The translations under genes and the position numbers were made by a program. 9,773 nt of DNA from an uncultured bacterium (GTDB lineage: Bacteria > Patescibacteria > JAEDAM01 > Absconditabacterales > Absconditicoccaceae): positions 1-9,773 of the forward strand of contig CALFEN010000060.1 of the NCBI GenBank assembly GCA_937950065.1. Direction: 5' to 3'. The notes beneath the pieces were generated by a model, which saw only the letters and a list, made by a program, of their open reading frames with translations, was not told the origin of the DNA and ran no database searches. Positions 1-7,548 of this stretch are shown here, piece by piece; position 1 is the stretch's first letter, and each line of letters begins with the position of its first letter.

Positions 1-1
1 T

Positions 2-70
2 TTAAAAAATATTTTTTCAGAGATTAATAATAATGTTTTCTTCCAATATTTAACGCCTCAAAATTGATAA
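2..70 (+). CDS. Possible C-terminal end of an upstream gene (partial)
   Basis: With TGA read as glycine, frame 2 is open from the first base of the window to a TAA at 68-70 and gives 22 residues that begin LKNIFSEINNN and end LTPQNG. The composition looks protein-like. A competing frame (frame 1) ends earlier, at 25-27, after only eight residues. The piece is too short to assign to any family, and an open stretch of this length can arise by chance. The minus strand is closed by many TTA and CTA triplets. I treat it as a tentative tail of a gene lying mostly outside the window. Confidence 0.25.
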
Positions 71-79
71 AATTCTCTC

Positions 80-107
80 TTGTTTTCGTTTAGGTTATAA
101 TTATAAT
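80..107 (+). promoter_or_regulatory. Probable promoter of the manC operon
   Basis: TTGTTT at 80-85 and TATAAT at 102-107 are separated by 16 bp, the same spacing seen at the other promoters in this window. It lies in an AT-rich stretch with no reading frame and would give a leader of roughly 80 nt before the ATG at 193. A second TATAAT at 176-181 is close to the start codon and lacks a matching -35 box. If used, it would make a nearly leaderless transcript. Confidence 0.5.
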
Positions 108-192
108 TTCTATTAACATAAAAAACTGATGTAATTTAGCCGGTATTCCAAAGCCTATTACAGCATATTTTACTTTATAATATACATGTTCT

Positions 193-1542
193 ATGAAAGT
201 GTTGATTTTAGCTTGATGAATTGGTACTAGATTTTGGCCTGTTTCTAGAAAATATTATCCCAAGCAGTTTGTGCAGTTACAACAGTTTGACAACATTTCT
301 TTTTTCCAGCAGACTTTAAAGAGGGCTCTCAAAATAACGAATAACAAAGATATATTTGTTCTAACAAATATTGATTATAAATTTCATTGTATAAATCAAG
401 CAAAAGAGATAGGGTTTAGTTTTTCTGATGAGCAGATAATTCTTGAGCCATGTCCCAAAAATACTTTGTGAGCAATATCTCTGTGAATGGAAAATTTAGC
501 AGATAATGATATAGCATTGGTTTTGGCTTCTGATCATATTATATGAGATGATAATAAATTCGCTGATGAGGTAAAATCTGTAGCTGACGAAGCCGCAAAA
601 CATATTGTAATTTTTGGTATCAAACCAACGTCTCCAAACACATGATATGGATATATACAATCTGAAAAGCCCAAAATGGATTTTTCCAGAGTATTAAATT
701 TTAAGGAAAAACCTGACGCCAAGACAGCTCAAAAATATATAAAAAAATCATTCCTTTGGAATAGCTGAATTTTTTTATTTTCAAAAAAAATCTTTTCTGA
801 AGAACTAAAAAAGTCTAATAAAAAATATTATGATCTTACAAAAAAATGAGTTTTGAAAAATTTTGACTTACTGCCAAATCTTTCTATTGATTATTGAATA
901 ATGGAAAAATCAAATAATATTTATATGAAAAGACTTGATACGTATTGGAATGATCTAGGTAGTTGGGATTCATTTGCTGAATATTTTGATTTCAAAAATG
1001 CTGATGTTTTAGAGATTCAATGAAAAAATAATTTTGCTGTATCAGATAGCACCAGTAAAAAAATAATATTTTTGTGAACAGAGGATTTGATAGCAGTAGA
1101 TACCAAGGATTCCTTACTCATCTCCAAAGTCTGACATACTCAAATGGTAAAAAATGTTGTGGATTCTCTCTCTCAAACAGACAAACAATTTGTAGAATTT
1201 GGTAAAACAGTTTATAGACCTTGGTGAAACTATACGATAATAGATGAGTGATCCTGATTCAAGACAAAAAGGATTAGCGTATTGCCGGGGAGTAAACTTT
1301 CTTTGCAAATGCACTATCACAGGTCAGAACACTGGGTAGTAGTAAGCGGCACTGCCACGGTCACGGTATGAGACCAAACAAAGATTTTGAGGAAAGGAGA
1401 AAGTGTGTATATCCCATCTTGAACAATACACAGACTTGAAAATGCATGAAAAGTAATCCTTCATATTATAGAGAGTCAGATTTGAGATTATTTGGAAGAG
1501 GATGATATAGTCAGGTTTGACGATGATTTTGGGAGAATTTAA
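193..1542 (+). CDS. manC: Mannose-1-phosphate guanylyltransferase / mannose-6-phosphate isomerase (bifunctional, ManC/AlgA type)
   Basis: This 449-residue protein has the full layout of type II phosphomannose isomerase/GDP-mannose pyrophosphorylases. It would convert fructose-6-phosphate to mannose-6-phosphate and, after a separate phosphomannomutase step, mannose-1-phosphate plus GTP to GDP-mannose in the cytoplasm. The N-terminal transferase domain opens with [17 protein letters not shown] (residues 4-20) and YPKQF. It continues with TGYGYI, the sugar-binding FKEKPD, WNSGIFLF, SIDYGIMEK and WNDLGSWD. The C-terminal cupin has YRPWGNY, the metal-ligand region HYHRSEHW (His374, His376, Glu379, His380), IPSGTIHRLEN and [14 protein letters not shown]. 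Nineteen in-frame TGA codons fall on family glycines, including both of LAGG (214-219). About two thirds of its glycines are TGA. The start is the only ATG just ahead of the LILAGG strand; no ribosome-binding site is visible. It is first in a probable operon, 23 bp ahead of the next gene. The product probably feeds glycan or exopolysaccharide synthesis. Confidence 0.95.
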
Positions 1543-1565
1543 AAACTTAATCATAAAAATAAATA

Positions 1566-1973
1566 ATGAAAACAGCATACGTTTTTTGACCTATACACTT
1601 ATTTGGACAGGACTATCTGCCAGTATACCAATATCTTATGTCTTTGTGCCAAAAATATTTTGATAAGGTTATCGGCACTTATCCTGATTTTTGGGATTCC
1701 AAAGAATCTCCTAGAGAATTTTATGACAGGACTTATAAGACTATTACTCAATGTGATCTTTTTATATGAGAAGTCTCCAGTCCTTCTATGTGAGTTGGTA
1801 TGGAGTTCCAGATGGCTCAACAGTTTTCTATCCCTTGTATATGATTATGTAAAAAATGAGTACAGCCTTCTATTATGATAGAATGAATTCCCTGTACAAA
1901 AAAAATAATATATTACTCAAATTTAGATGAGTTGTCAGAGGAGCTTATCAAAGAGCTAGAGAACTTCCAATAG
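1566..1973 (+). CDS. Nucleoside 2-deoxyribosyltransferase-like protein (DNPH1/Rcl-like hydrolase or transferase)
   Basis: This 135-residue cytosolic protein fits the nucleoside 2-deoxyribosyltransferase superfamily, whose members cleave or exchange the N-glycosidic bond of deoxynucleosides or deoxynucleoside monophosphates. The first strand plus loop, AYVFGPIHLFGQDY (residues 4-17), matches the family's YlAGP-like opening. The signature CDLFIGEVSSPSMGVGMEF (63-81) carries the aspartate (Asp64), the SxGVG turn and the glutamate (Glu80) at the position of the catalytic nucleophile. It is followed by the hydrophobic strand IPCIGLC. Length and layout are closer to the short Rcl/DNPH1 N-hydrolases than to the bacterial transferases. 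Several of the glycines concerned are TGA codons. The stop is TAG. It sits 23 bp after manC with no promoter between, so co-transcription is likely. A role in nucleotide sanitation or salvage is an inference; substrate and true activity cannot be read from sequence. Confidence 0.75.
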
Positions 1974-1976
1974 CTT

Positions 1977-1999
1977 ATACAAAAAAAATGTTTTTGTAT
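1977..1999 (+). other. AT-only hairpin between two genes
   Basis: Arms ATACAAAAA (1977-1985) and TTTTTGTAT (1991-1999) form a perfect 9 bp stem around the 5-base loop AAATG, four bases after the preceding TAG. It has one G-C pair per arm and no long T run beyond the arm, so it is a weak terminator at best. It may instead mark a processing site or 3' end inside the operon. An in-frame ATG (1988) for the next gene lies in the loop. Confidence 0.3.
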
Positions 2000-2014
2000 T
2001 ATTATATAAATACC

Positions 2015-2836
2015 ATGAAAGATAAAAAAAATTCTGTCAAAGAAGAATATTCGGGGTTTATAGATAGTCCTATATGAATAAGTTTATACAATGATTTTAA
2101 GAGGATTTTGTATTGAACTGAAGATTCTCTAGTTCAAAAAATAAATAATAATATATTACAGGATCTGGATATTATACAAAAGCAAAATCTGGATGTCTGC
2201 GATATATGATGATCTGATGGGAAAAGGATCTCTCATATATTAAAATATATGAATTGATTATTCAAAATTAAATTTAATTTGGATTTTTGCGAACAATCCA
2301 AGATCTGCGTGGATATGTTTGATACTTCTGTTATAGCTGATTTCTGCCAGACAACAAAATATGCTTTGCGTTTTGAGGATATGCCAGTTATGCAAAAATA
2401 TGATTTAATTTTTTTGATACATAGCATATTTACTTTTAAGGACAAACAGGCGTTGGACAAATTAATGCAGTTAAAAAAGACAGACGGCAATATAATAATA
2501 GTCTCAAATTGATCTCAAAGTTTTTTGGCATGACTAAAAAAAATAGTGGATAGCGATTATCTAGATACACGCATGGAAATAGACGCGGTTATAAACTATC
2601 TGGATACAAACAAAATTCAGTATCACAAAAAAAGTTTCAAAACAGTATGGTGTCAGGACAAAATATCTTATGATGATAAAATCGCCGTTCTTTTAAATTG
2701 GATATCTCTGGCTCAATATAATAATTTTTCTTCCTCCAAAAAAGCAGCTATCAAAAAATACATAAATGATAATAGCGTGCTTTGTCAGTGATCAAAGGTT
2801 TTATTTGAGGAAGAAGAGATTGTCATAGTAATATAA
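2015..2836 (+). CDS. Class I SAM-dependent methyltransferase, histamine N-methyltransferase-like layout
   Basis: This 273-residue protein is a probable cytosolic methyltransferase. The SAM-binding loop is DVCDIGGSDGKRI (residues 60-72), with two glycines from tandem TGA. An acidic residue after strand 2 follows in NLDFCEQSK (Glu93), then the strand-4 segment KYDLIFLIHSIFTF and the strand-5 segment GNIIIVSNGS. The order and spacing recall histamine N-methyltransferase: an N-terminal YNDFKRIL helix region before the SAM loop, the IHSIFTF segment, the IIIVSNGSQS segment, and a C-terminal GSKVLFEEEEIVIVI strand pair. This is pattern recognition by eye, so the substrate is unknown. The ATG at 2015 was chosen because the alternative in-frame ATG at 1988 lies in a hairpin loop and would add only nine unconvincing residues. 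There is no ribosome-binding site. It follows the deoxyribosyltransferase-like gene by 41 bp without a clear promoter. Confidence 0.72.
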
Positions 2837-2851
2837 TATTCGTAAGAATAT
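2836..2851 (+). terminator. Weak hairpin after the methyltransferase gene
   Basis: ATATTC (2836-2841) and GAATAT (2846-2851) pair around a GTAA loop, starting at the last base of the methyltransferase stop codon. The stem is only 6 bp with one G-C pair and no clean T tract follows. Its position before the next promoter makes it a possible transcript end, but the structure alone is weak. Confidence 0.25.
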
Positions 2852-2865
2852 AATCCAAATAAAAT

Positions 2866-2893
2866 TTGCAAAAATAATAAAAAAGATTATAAA
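2866..2893 (+). promoter_or_regulatory. Probable promoter of the coupling-type ATPase gene
   Basis: TTGCAA at 2866-2871 and TATAAA at 2888-2893 are separated by 16 bp. The region between the preceding stop (2836) and the ATG at 2926 is noncoding and A-rich. Transcription would start near 2900, leaving a leader of about 25 nt without a Shine-Dalgarno sequence. Confidence 0.5.
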
Positions 2894-2925
2894 TAAAAAG
2901 ATAAAGATTTTATATATTATAAAAG

Positions 2926-5379
2926 ATGGACGAACTTTTGCTAATCGTATTGTTGTTTGTTTTGTGAATTTGAGTGATTATATGAGCATATAAATATTTT
3001 TTTTATTCCATAAAAAAGATGTATGCCAAAGATTTGGCCAAAGATTTGAGATTTTTTATGGTAAAAATCCCGAGAAAAGAATCAGACCTTGATCAAAAAC
3101 AGGATAATATCCAAAATATGAAACAAAATATAGAAATTATGAATCAGGTTTTCAAAAATTTTTATTCTATATATTCCAGAGATTTTAAGAGCAGATATCT
3201 TTTGCAAAATTATATTTCATTGGAAATGCTTGTAGAAAAAGAAGTCATAAAATTTATAATCTGAACGCCAAAAGATTATTTGGAAACTTTTGAAAAGATG
3301 ATTTCCGGGTTTTATCCATGAAGTGTGATAGACAAAATAGACCAGCCAAAACTCCTTGATACAGGTAAGTTTGCCGAGTGATGATATTTTGTTCTTTCCA
3401 AAGACAATGCTTTCCCTATCAAAACCTATCAAAACTTTGAAGCTGATCCTATGGACAGTCTGCTGTCAGCGTTTTCCAGAGTTGACTGGGAAGAAAAACT
3501 TTGTCTGCAGATACTGGTTTCCCCTCTCGCCGAAAAATGGCAAAAAAAGGTTGGTAAATCTGTAGAAGGGATCAAAGCCTGATGATGAAAATGATTTTTT
3601 AATATGCTTATAGACTTGTTTAGCCCTCTTTTTGCACCAGCAGACGACAAAAAACAATGATGACCTGAAAAGAAAAACTGATATTCACAGCAGCAGATAT
3701 GAGATATAGAAAAAAAGATAGAAGATGAATGATTTAATCTTGTAATAAGAACTTTGGCAGTGTCTCCAAGCCCCGAGAGAGCACAAAAAATTATCAAAGA
3801 TATTCAAAGATCTTTTAGTCAGTATAATTATATATGATTAAATACTTTTTCATTTTTAAACGCTAAAGATATAGAAAAATTCATAAAAGACTTTGTAGGT
3901 AGGATTTTTACAAGACCTATTTTTACTCGAGAAAAGCTTATATTTTTTATTACAGCACAGATATTGAATATCAAAGAACTTAGCAGTATTTTCCATTTCC
4001 CTCATTCCAGATTCAACAAAAACCCTAGAATAAAATGGCAGAATTTCAAAATCGTGCCTCCACCAGATAATCTGCCACAGGAATGACTGCTTATATGATA
4101 CAATCTTTTTGCTTGAGTAAAAAAAGAAATCAGAGTTGCTCCCAAAGACAGGTTTAGGCATTTTTATGCGATATGACAAACTTGAACGGGTAAATCAACT
4201 TTACTTTTGGCACAGGCAAAACAGGATGCACAGCAAAACAACGGTTTTGCACTGATAGATCCGCACGGTGATTTATGTGAATATATTATCCAAAACTATC
4301 CCAAAGAAAGGATAGAAGATCTTATATATTTCAATGCAGGTGATTTTGAGATGCCTATAGGTTTCAATGCTTTTGAAGCTGATAATGATGAAGAAAAAGA
4401 TCTTATACTAAACGATGCTATAGATATGTTTGTTAAAATGTATTGACCTGAAATATTTGGTCCTAGGATTCAGGACTATTTTTTGAATGGTATGATGACT
4501 TTGATGGATCAGCCTGAATGATGAACACTTATAGAGATAGTAAGACTTTTTGCTGATGAAGCTTTCCAAAAGCTTAAAGTGAAGAATGTAAAAAATCCGG
4601 TAATTCGTGGCTGGTGGGAAAAGACGTTTAAATCTATGTGAGAGAAAGAAAAAGCAGAAATTATACCTTATTTCCAGGCAAAGTTCTGACCTTTTACTAC
4701 TTTACCGATTATTAGGAATATTATCTGACAGCCAAAATCCTCTTTTAATATAGCAGATGCTATGCAGGAAGGCAAGGTAATTTTGCTGAACTTAAGTAAA
4801 TGAAAAATGTGAGAAGTTAACTCCAAACTTCTAGGAACAATGATGGTAAGTAAAATAAAATCTGCAGCACTTCGCAGGGCAAGCATGCCGGAAGACCAGA
4901 GAAAAGATTATTTCTTATATATAGACGAGTTTCAGAACTATATTACACAGTCCATAGAGACTATTCTTTCTGAAGCTAGGAAATACCGTTTGGGACTTAT
5001 TATAGCTCATCAGTATATAGAGCAGCTTGTCCAAAAATCTTTGGGTGGAGAAACAGATTTAAGACCTGCGGTTTTTGGTAATGTATGAAGTATTATGGCT
5101 TACAAAGTCGGTGCCAAGGACGCGGAATATCTGGAACAGGAATTTTCTCCAGAGTTCTCACGTTCTGATCTTGTAAATATGGATAAATTCAAATGAGTAA
5201 TGAAACTGTCAGTAGATACACAGCCTACCAGACCGTTTAGTATATCGGTTTTAAGTCCTTATGATAATCCTCTAAATACTCAAGAAAAATCAAAAATAAT
5301 AAAGGAAATTTCCAGACTAAAGCGATGAAGGAAAAGAGAGCTTGTAGAAAAAGAAATTTATTATAGAATGGGTGCTTAA
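2926..5379 (+). CDS. Membrane-anchored VirD4/TraG-like AAA ATPase (type IV secretion coupling-protein family)
   Basis: This 817-residue protein starts with one hydrophobic segment (about residues 4-27), which anchors it in the membrane with the rest in the cytoplasm. Residues 40-400 form the N-terminal region common in CPR members of the family, with FFMVKIPRKESD, a glutamine/asparagine-rich helix, and a Gly/Lys-rich linker near 219-250. The motor domain has the P-loop GQTGTGKST (417-425), LIDPHGDL around Asp445, the Walker B strand with Asp667-Glu668 in YIDEFQNY, and the sensor-like AHQY with Gln696. The domain resembles conjugation coupling proteins, hexameric motors that push DNA or protein through the envelope. 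No relaxase or other secretion gene is next to it, so conjugation is not implied; a DNA-uptake, pilus or envelope role is equally possible. Thirty-three TGA codons occur in frame, including two P-loop glycines and three in a row at 3580-3588. It has its own promoter. Confidence 0.9.
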
Positions 5380-5398
5380 AAATTTTTATAAAAATATA

Positions 5399-5426
5399 TT
5401 GAATTTCTATTTATAATTATTATAGT
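5399..5426 (+). promoter_or_regulatory. Promoter of the lipoprotein gene (repeated module, copy 1)
   Basis: TTGAAT at 5399-5404, 16 bp, TATAGT at 5421-5426. The same boxes, spacing and much of the spacer recur at 6678 and 7487. The T run followed by GTAAG just after the -10 box (to 5437) is shared with the 6678 copy and probably spans the transcription start. A palindromic ATAATTAT (5413-5420) abuts the -10 box and could be either part of an extended promoter or an operator half. Confidence 0.6.
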
Positions 5427-5461
5427 TTTTTGTAAGAACTTTATTTATTAATTAAATAATT

Positions 5462-6670
5462 ATGAAAAAAACTATTTTAATATTGTCAGCTTTTTTTCTA
5501 TTTTGATGTTGACAGCAAAAATACGTCCAACAGACAACGTCTTCTGCCCAAACTTGAGTTTCGAATACAGACACTGGTACTACAACTCAACCCAATCAAC
5601 CTACTAGTTGAAGTGTAAATACTTGAACGAATATGGCTTTGGTCGCGACAGGGGGAAATAACACTTGATCTCAAGATCGCAGTGCACCAGATATAAATCA
5701 CTTTTCTTTTGATAGAGACTCTTTAGAAATTTTATTTAACCTATCTGGGAATATATCAAATACACAGATAGCAGGAAGCAAAGCTTTCTTTTTTGACTCA
5801 AACGATGGTTTGATCAAATACTATGAAGAAGGTAAGACAACGAAGTTAAGTTGGTTGAAATTTTATTTCCCTAATGAAAAATATTCTAAAACTTTAGATA
5901 TAAACTTTAACAATTATAAAGTCTCTACTAATTGAGAAAAAATTGCTTGGGTAGAATCGAGATATTATGGAGATAAATGAGAAATAAAAGATGTTTGTAG
6001 TCGTAGTAACGATATAAAGTACACTATATCAAAATTATATATGGCAAATATAGATTGAACAGATAATAAATTCCTAAATGAAATAAAAAGAGAATCAGTT
6101 TGAAATGAGGTTCCATATATACAGATTTCTTTAGTTACAAGAGATACTATTTATTTCAATAATTATAATTTTAGTTGTTGATGATTTCTCGGTCCTTGTA
6201 ATATGAGAAAACTTGCCAAAATGGATATAACTACCCAAAAAGTTACATATATTACCGATGAAAATCAATGTTTTGCGGGGATAACGCCAGGTGGGAATAG
6301 TATACTTTATGTGGATTGAATTGATAAAGTTCGGGCAACTAAAAAAATCTTTTTAAAAAATTTACAAGATAACAAAGTTCAAACCATAGATTGAATTTGT
6401 GGAATTAGTCCTTTTACCTTAAATTTTATATCTAACGATTTTTATGTTTTACAAACTTCATTAAACTGAAAATGCGAGTTTGACGATTTTGTGGATTGAA
6501 AAGATAAAGAATGATTAATTTTTTATTCAAAAGATGGAATCAAAATTGGGGATAAAGAATGACATATGCTTTGATTTCTGTCAGACGGTAAAATATACTA
6601 TACTATTGATAATAAGTACTTTATAAGAAGTCTCAAAACTTGAGAGGAAGCAGAAGTGAAATTCAAATAA
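5462..6670 (+). CDS. Lipoprotein with Thr/Ser/Asn-rich linker and probable beta-propeller domain
   Basis: This 402-residue precursor carries a short lipoprotein signal: lysines at 2-3, a hydrophobic core, and lipobox LFGC with Cys16 as the lipidated residue. The glycines at 15 and 17 on both sides of that cysteine are TGA codons. Residues 18 to about 80 are rich in Thr, Ser, Asn, Gln and Gly and look like a flexible spacer from the membrane. The rest shows recurring strand patterns such as LYMANIDG (192-199), LAKMDITTQKVTYIT (from 251), GGNSILYVDG and IFLKNLQDNKVQTIDG. These resemble PD40/TolB-type blades, so a surface beta-propeller is likely. Six cysteines in the mature domain could form disulfides. 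I do not recognise a specific family. It has its own promoter copy and precedes a small membrane protein with a near-identical promoter. A binding or scaffolding role at the cell surface is an inference. Confidence 0.82.
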
Positions 6671-6677
6671 TTTTATA

Positions 6678-6705
6678 TTGAAATTATATCTACAATTGTT
6701 ATAGT
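6678..6705 (+). promoter_or_regulatory. Promoter of the Tim44-like gene (repeated module, copy 2)
   Basis: TTGAAA at 6678-6683, 16 bp, TATAGT at 6700-6705. The spacer contains the palindrome ACAATTGT (6692-6699) directly ahead of the -10 box, where the other copies have ATAATTAT or ACAATTAT. TTTGTAAG follows (6709-6716), as in the 5399 copy. The -35 box lies eight bases after the lipoprotein stop, so the two genes are transcribed separately or read through in part. Confidence 0.6.
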
Positions 6706-6760
6706 TTCTTTGTAAGTAAAAATATTATTACTTTTTTTATTATTTTTTGCTATTTCTAAT

Positions 6761-7408
6761 ATGGCTTTCCCCGAATCTCTACTTCATTCTACTCTATTTT
6801 TTTTTATTTCTCAAAGGTATATACCTCTAATTATAGTTACTATATTTTTAATCCTATTTTTTATTTGACTTCCTTTATCAGCTCAAATTATGTTAAATAG
6901 AAAGATAAGAGAAATGAAAATAAAAGCGTTGAAAGATCTCGAAGATGCGAAAAAATTAAGTTTTATTTGGGATGATAAAGTACTAAATAAAACTGCTGAA
7001 AAACTTTTATTTGCCTATCGGGAAGCTTTGAGAACTAAAGATTTAACTTCAATAAAGTCTCTAATATTACCAGAAAAATATAATAAAAATTTAAAATATA
7101 TGGAATTAGATCGAGAAAATTGAGTAATAATCCCTCTAGAGATAAAAGTATTAAAATTTACACCTATTTTTGTAAAAAATGTAAATTGAGGTACGTGAAG
7201 TATGTTTACTATGGAGTTGGAATGCGAGAAAAAGCTATTATCAAAAGATAAATTAAATATTAAAAATTTGTTGATGAAAGAATATTATAGCTTTATAAGG
7301 ATAGAAGATAAGTGGTTATTATTAGAAAATCATTTAGGTTTGGAATATTATAATATGTCAGACATTCTCCCTCAAAAATATAAAAAATTTTTAAAAGAGA
7401 GGGATTAA
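6761..7408 (+). CDS. Small membrane protein with a Tim44-like (NTF2-fold) C-terminal domain
   Basis: From the ATG at 6761 this is a 215-residue protein. A hydrophobic stretch at about 20-39 (IPLIIVTIFLILFFIGLPL) is a clear membrane span, followed by a basic, helix-rich region and a C-terminal domain. The domain has LSFIWDDKVLNKTAEKLLF (67-84), YREALRTKDLTSIKSLI and a closing EYYSFIRIEDKWLLLEN (174-190). This order is typical of bacterial Tim44-like proteins, in which an Asp-Leu pair follows the first helix and a Trp-Leu-Leu strand ends the fold. The match is by eye and moderate. Four TGA codons are in frame, one inside the membrane span. The frame is open upstream to about 6716 and reads KILLLFLLFFAISN before the ATG, which looks like a signal peptide and suggests an upstream non-ATG start. 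Its function is unknown. A role in the envelope, perhaps with the preceding lipoprotein, is inferred from location and promoter only. Confidence 0.7.
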
Positions 7409-7426
7409 AATGGTCTATACCGTTTT
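7407..7426 (+). terminator. Probable intrinsic terminator after the Tim44-like gene
   Basis: AAAATGGT (7407-7414) and ACCGTTTT (7419-7426) form an 8 bp stem, including one G-U pair, around a CTAT loop. The stem overlaps the TAA stop. Its A-rich 5' arm and T-rich 3' arm are typical of a compact, possibly bidirectional terminator. It is the most GC-containing hairpin among the intergenic regions here, and a new promoter follows at 7487. Confidence 0.45.
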
Positions 7427-7486
7427 GACAAGGAATAGACGTTAAATAAAAAAATTTAGATGATTTGAAAATAAATTAATTTTATA

Positions 7487-7514
7487 TTGAATTTTGATTT
7501 ACAATTATTATAGT
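7487..7514 (+). promoter_or_regulatory. Promoter of topA (repeated module, copy 3)
   Basis: TTGAAT at 7487-7492, 16 bp, TATAGT at 7509-7514, matching the copies at 5399 and 6678 in boxes, spacing and spacer. A second, overlapping promoter is possible: TTGATT at 7494-7499, 17 bp, TATAAT at 7517-7522. This would shift the start by about eight bases and leave a leader of some 20 nt. The two overlapping sites could give dual or supercoiling-sensitive control, which is speculation from layout. Confidence 0.6.
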
Positions 7515-7548
7515 TGTATAATTGTTTAATAAATAATTAATTTTTGTG

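Noticed and set aside
1603..1878. Plus-strand 91-codon frame overlapping the deoxyribosyltransferase-like gene
   Set aside because: It is out of frame with the better-supported gene at 1566-1973, which carries the family motifs and starts with ATG close behind manC.
3429..3797. Open minus-strand frame of 122 codons
   Set aside because: It lies wholly opposite the coupling-type ATPase, shows no recognisable domain, and exists because the plus-strand gene is free of certain triplets.
193..5379. A cluster of frameshifted or decaying pseudogenes full of stop codons
   Set aside because: The only interruptions are TGA. The frame never shifts, and TAA or TAG appears only at the natural family end. 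Motifs stay intact across each TGA.
5377..5396. A/T palindromes just after the ATPase stop as a terminator
   Set aside because: The symmetry comes from pure A and T runs without any G-C pair or loop, which is expected by chance in DNA this AT-rich.
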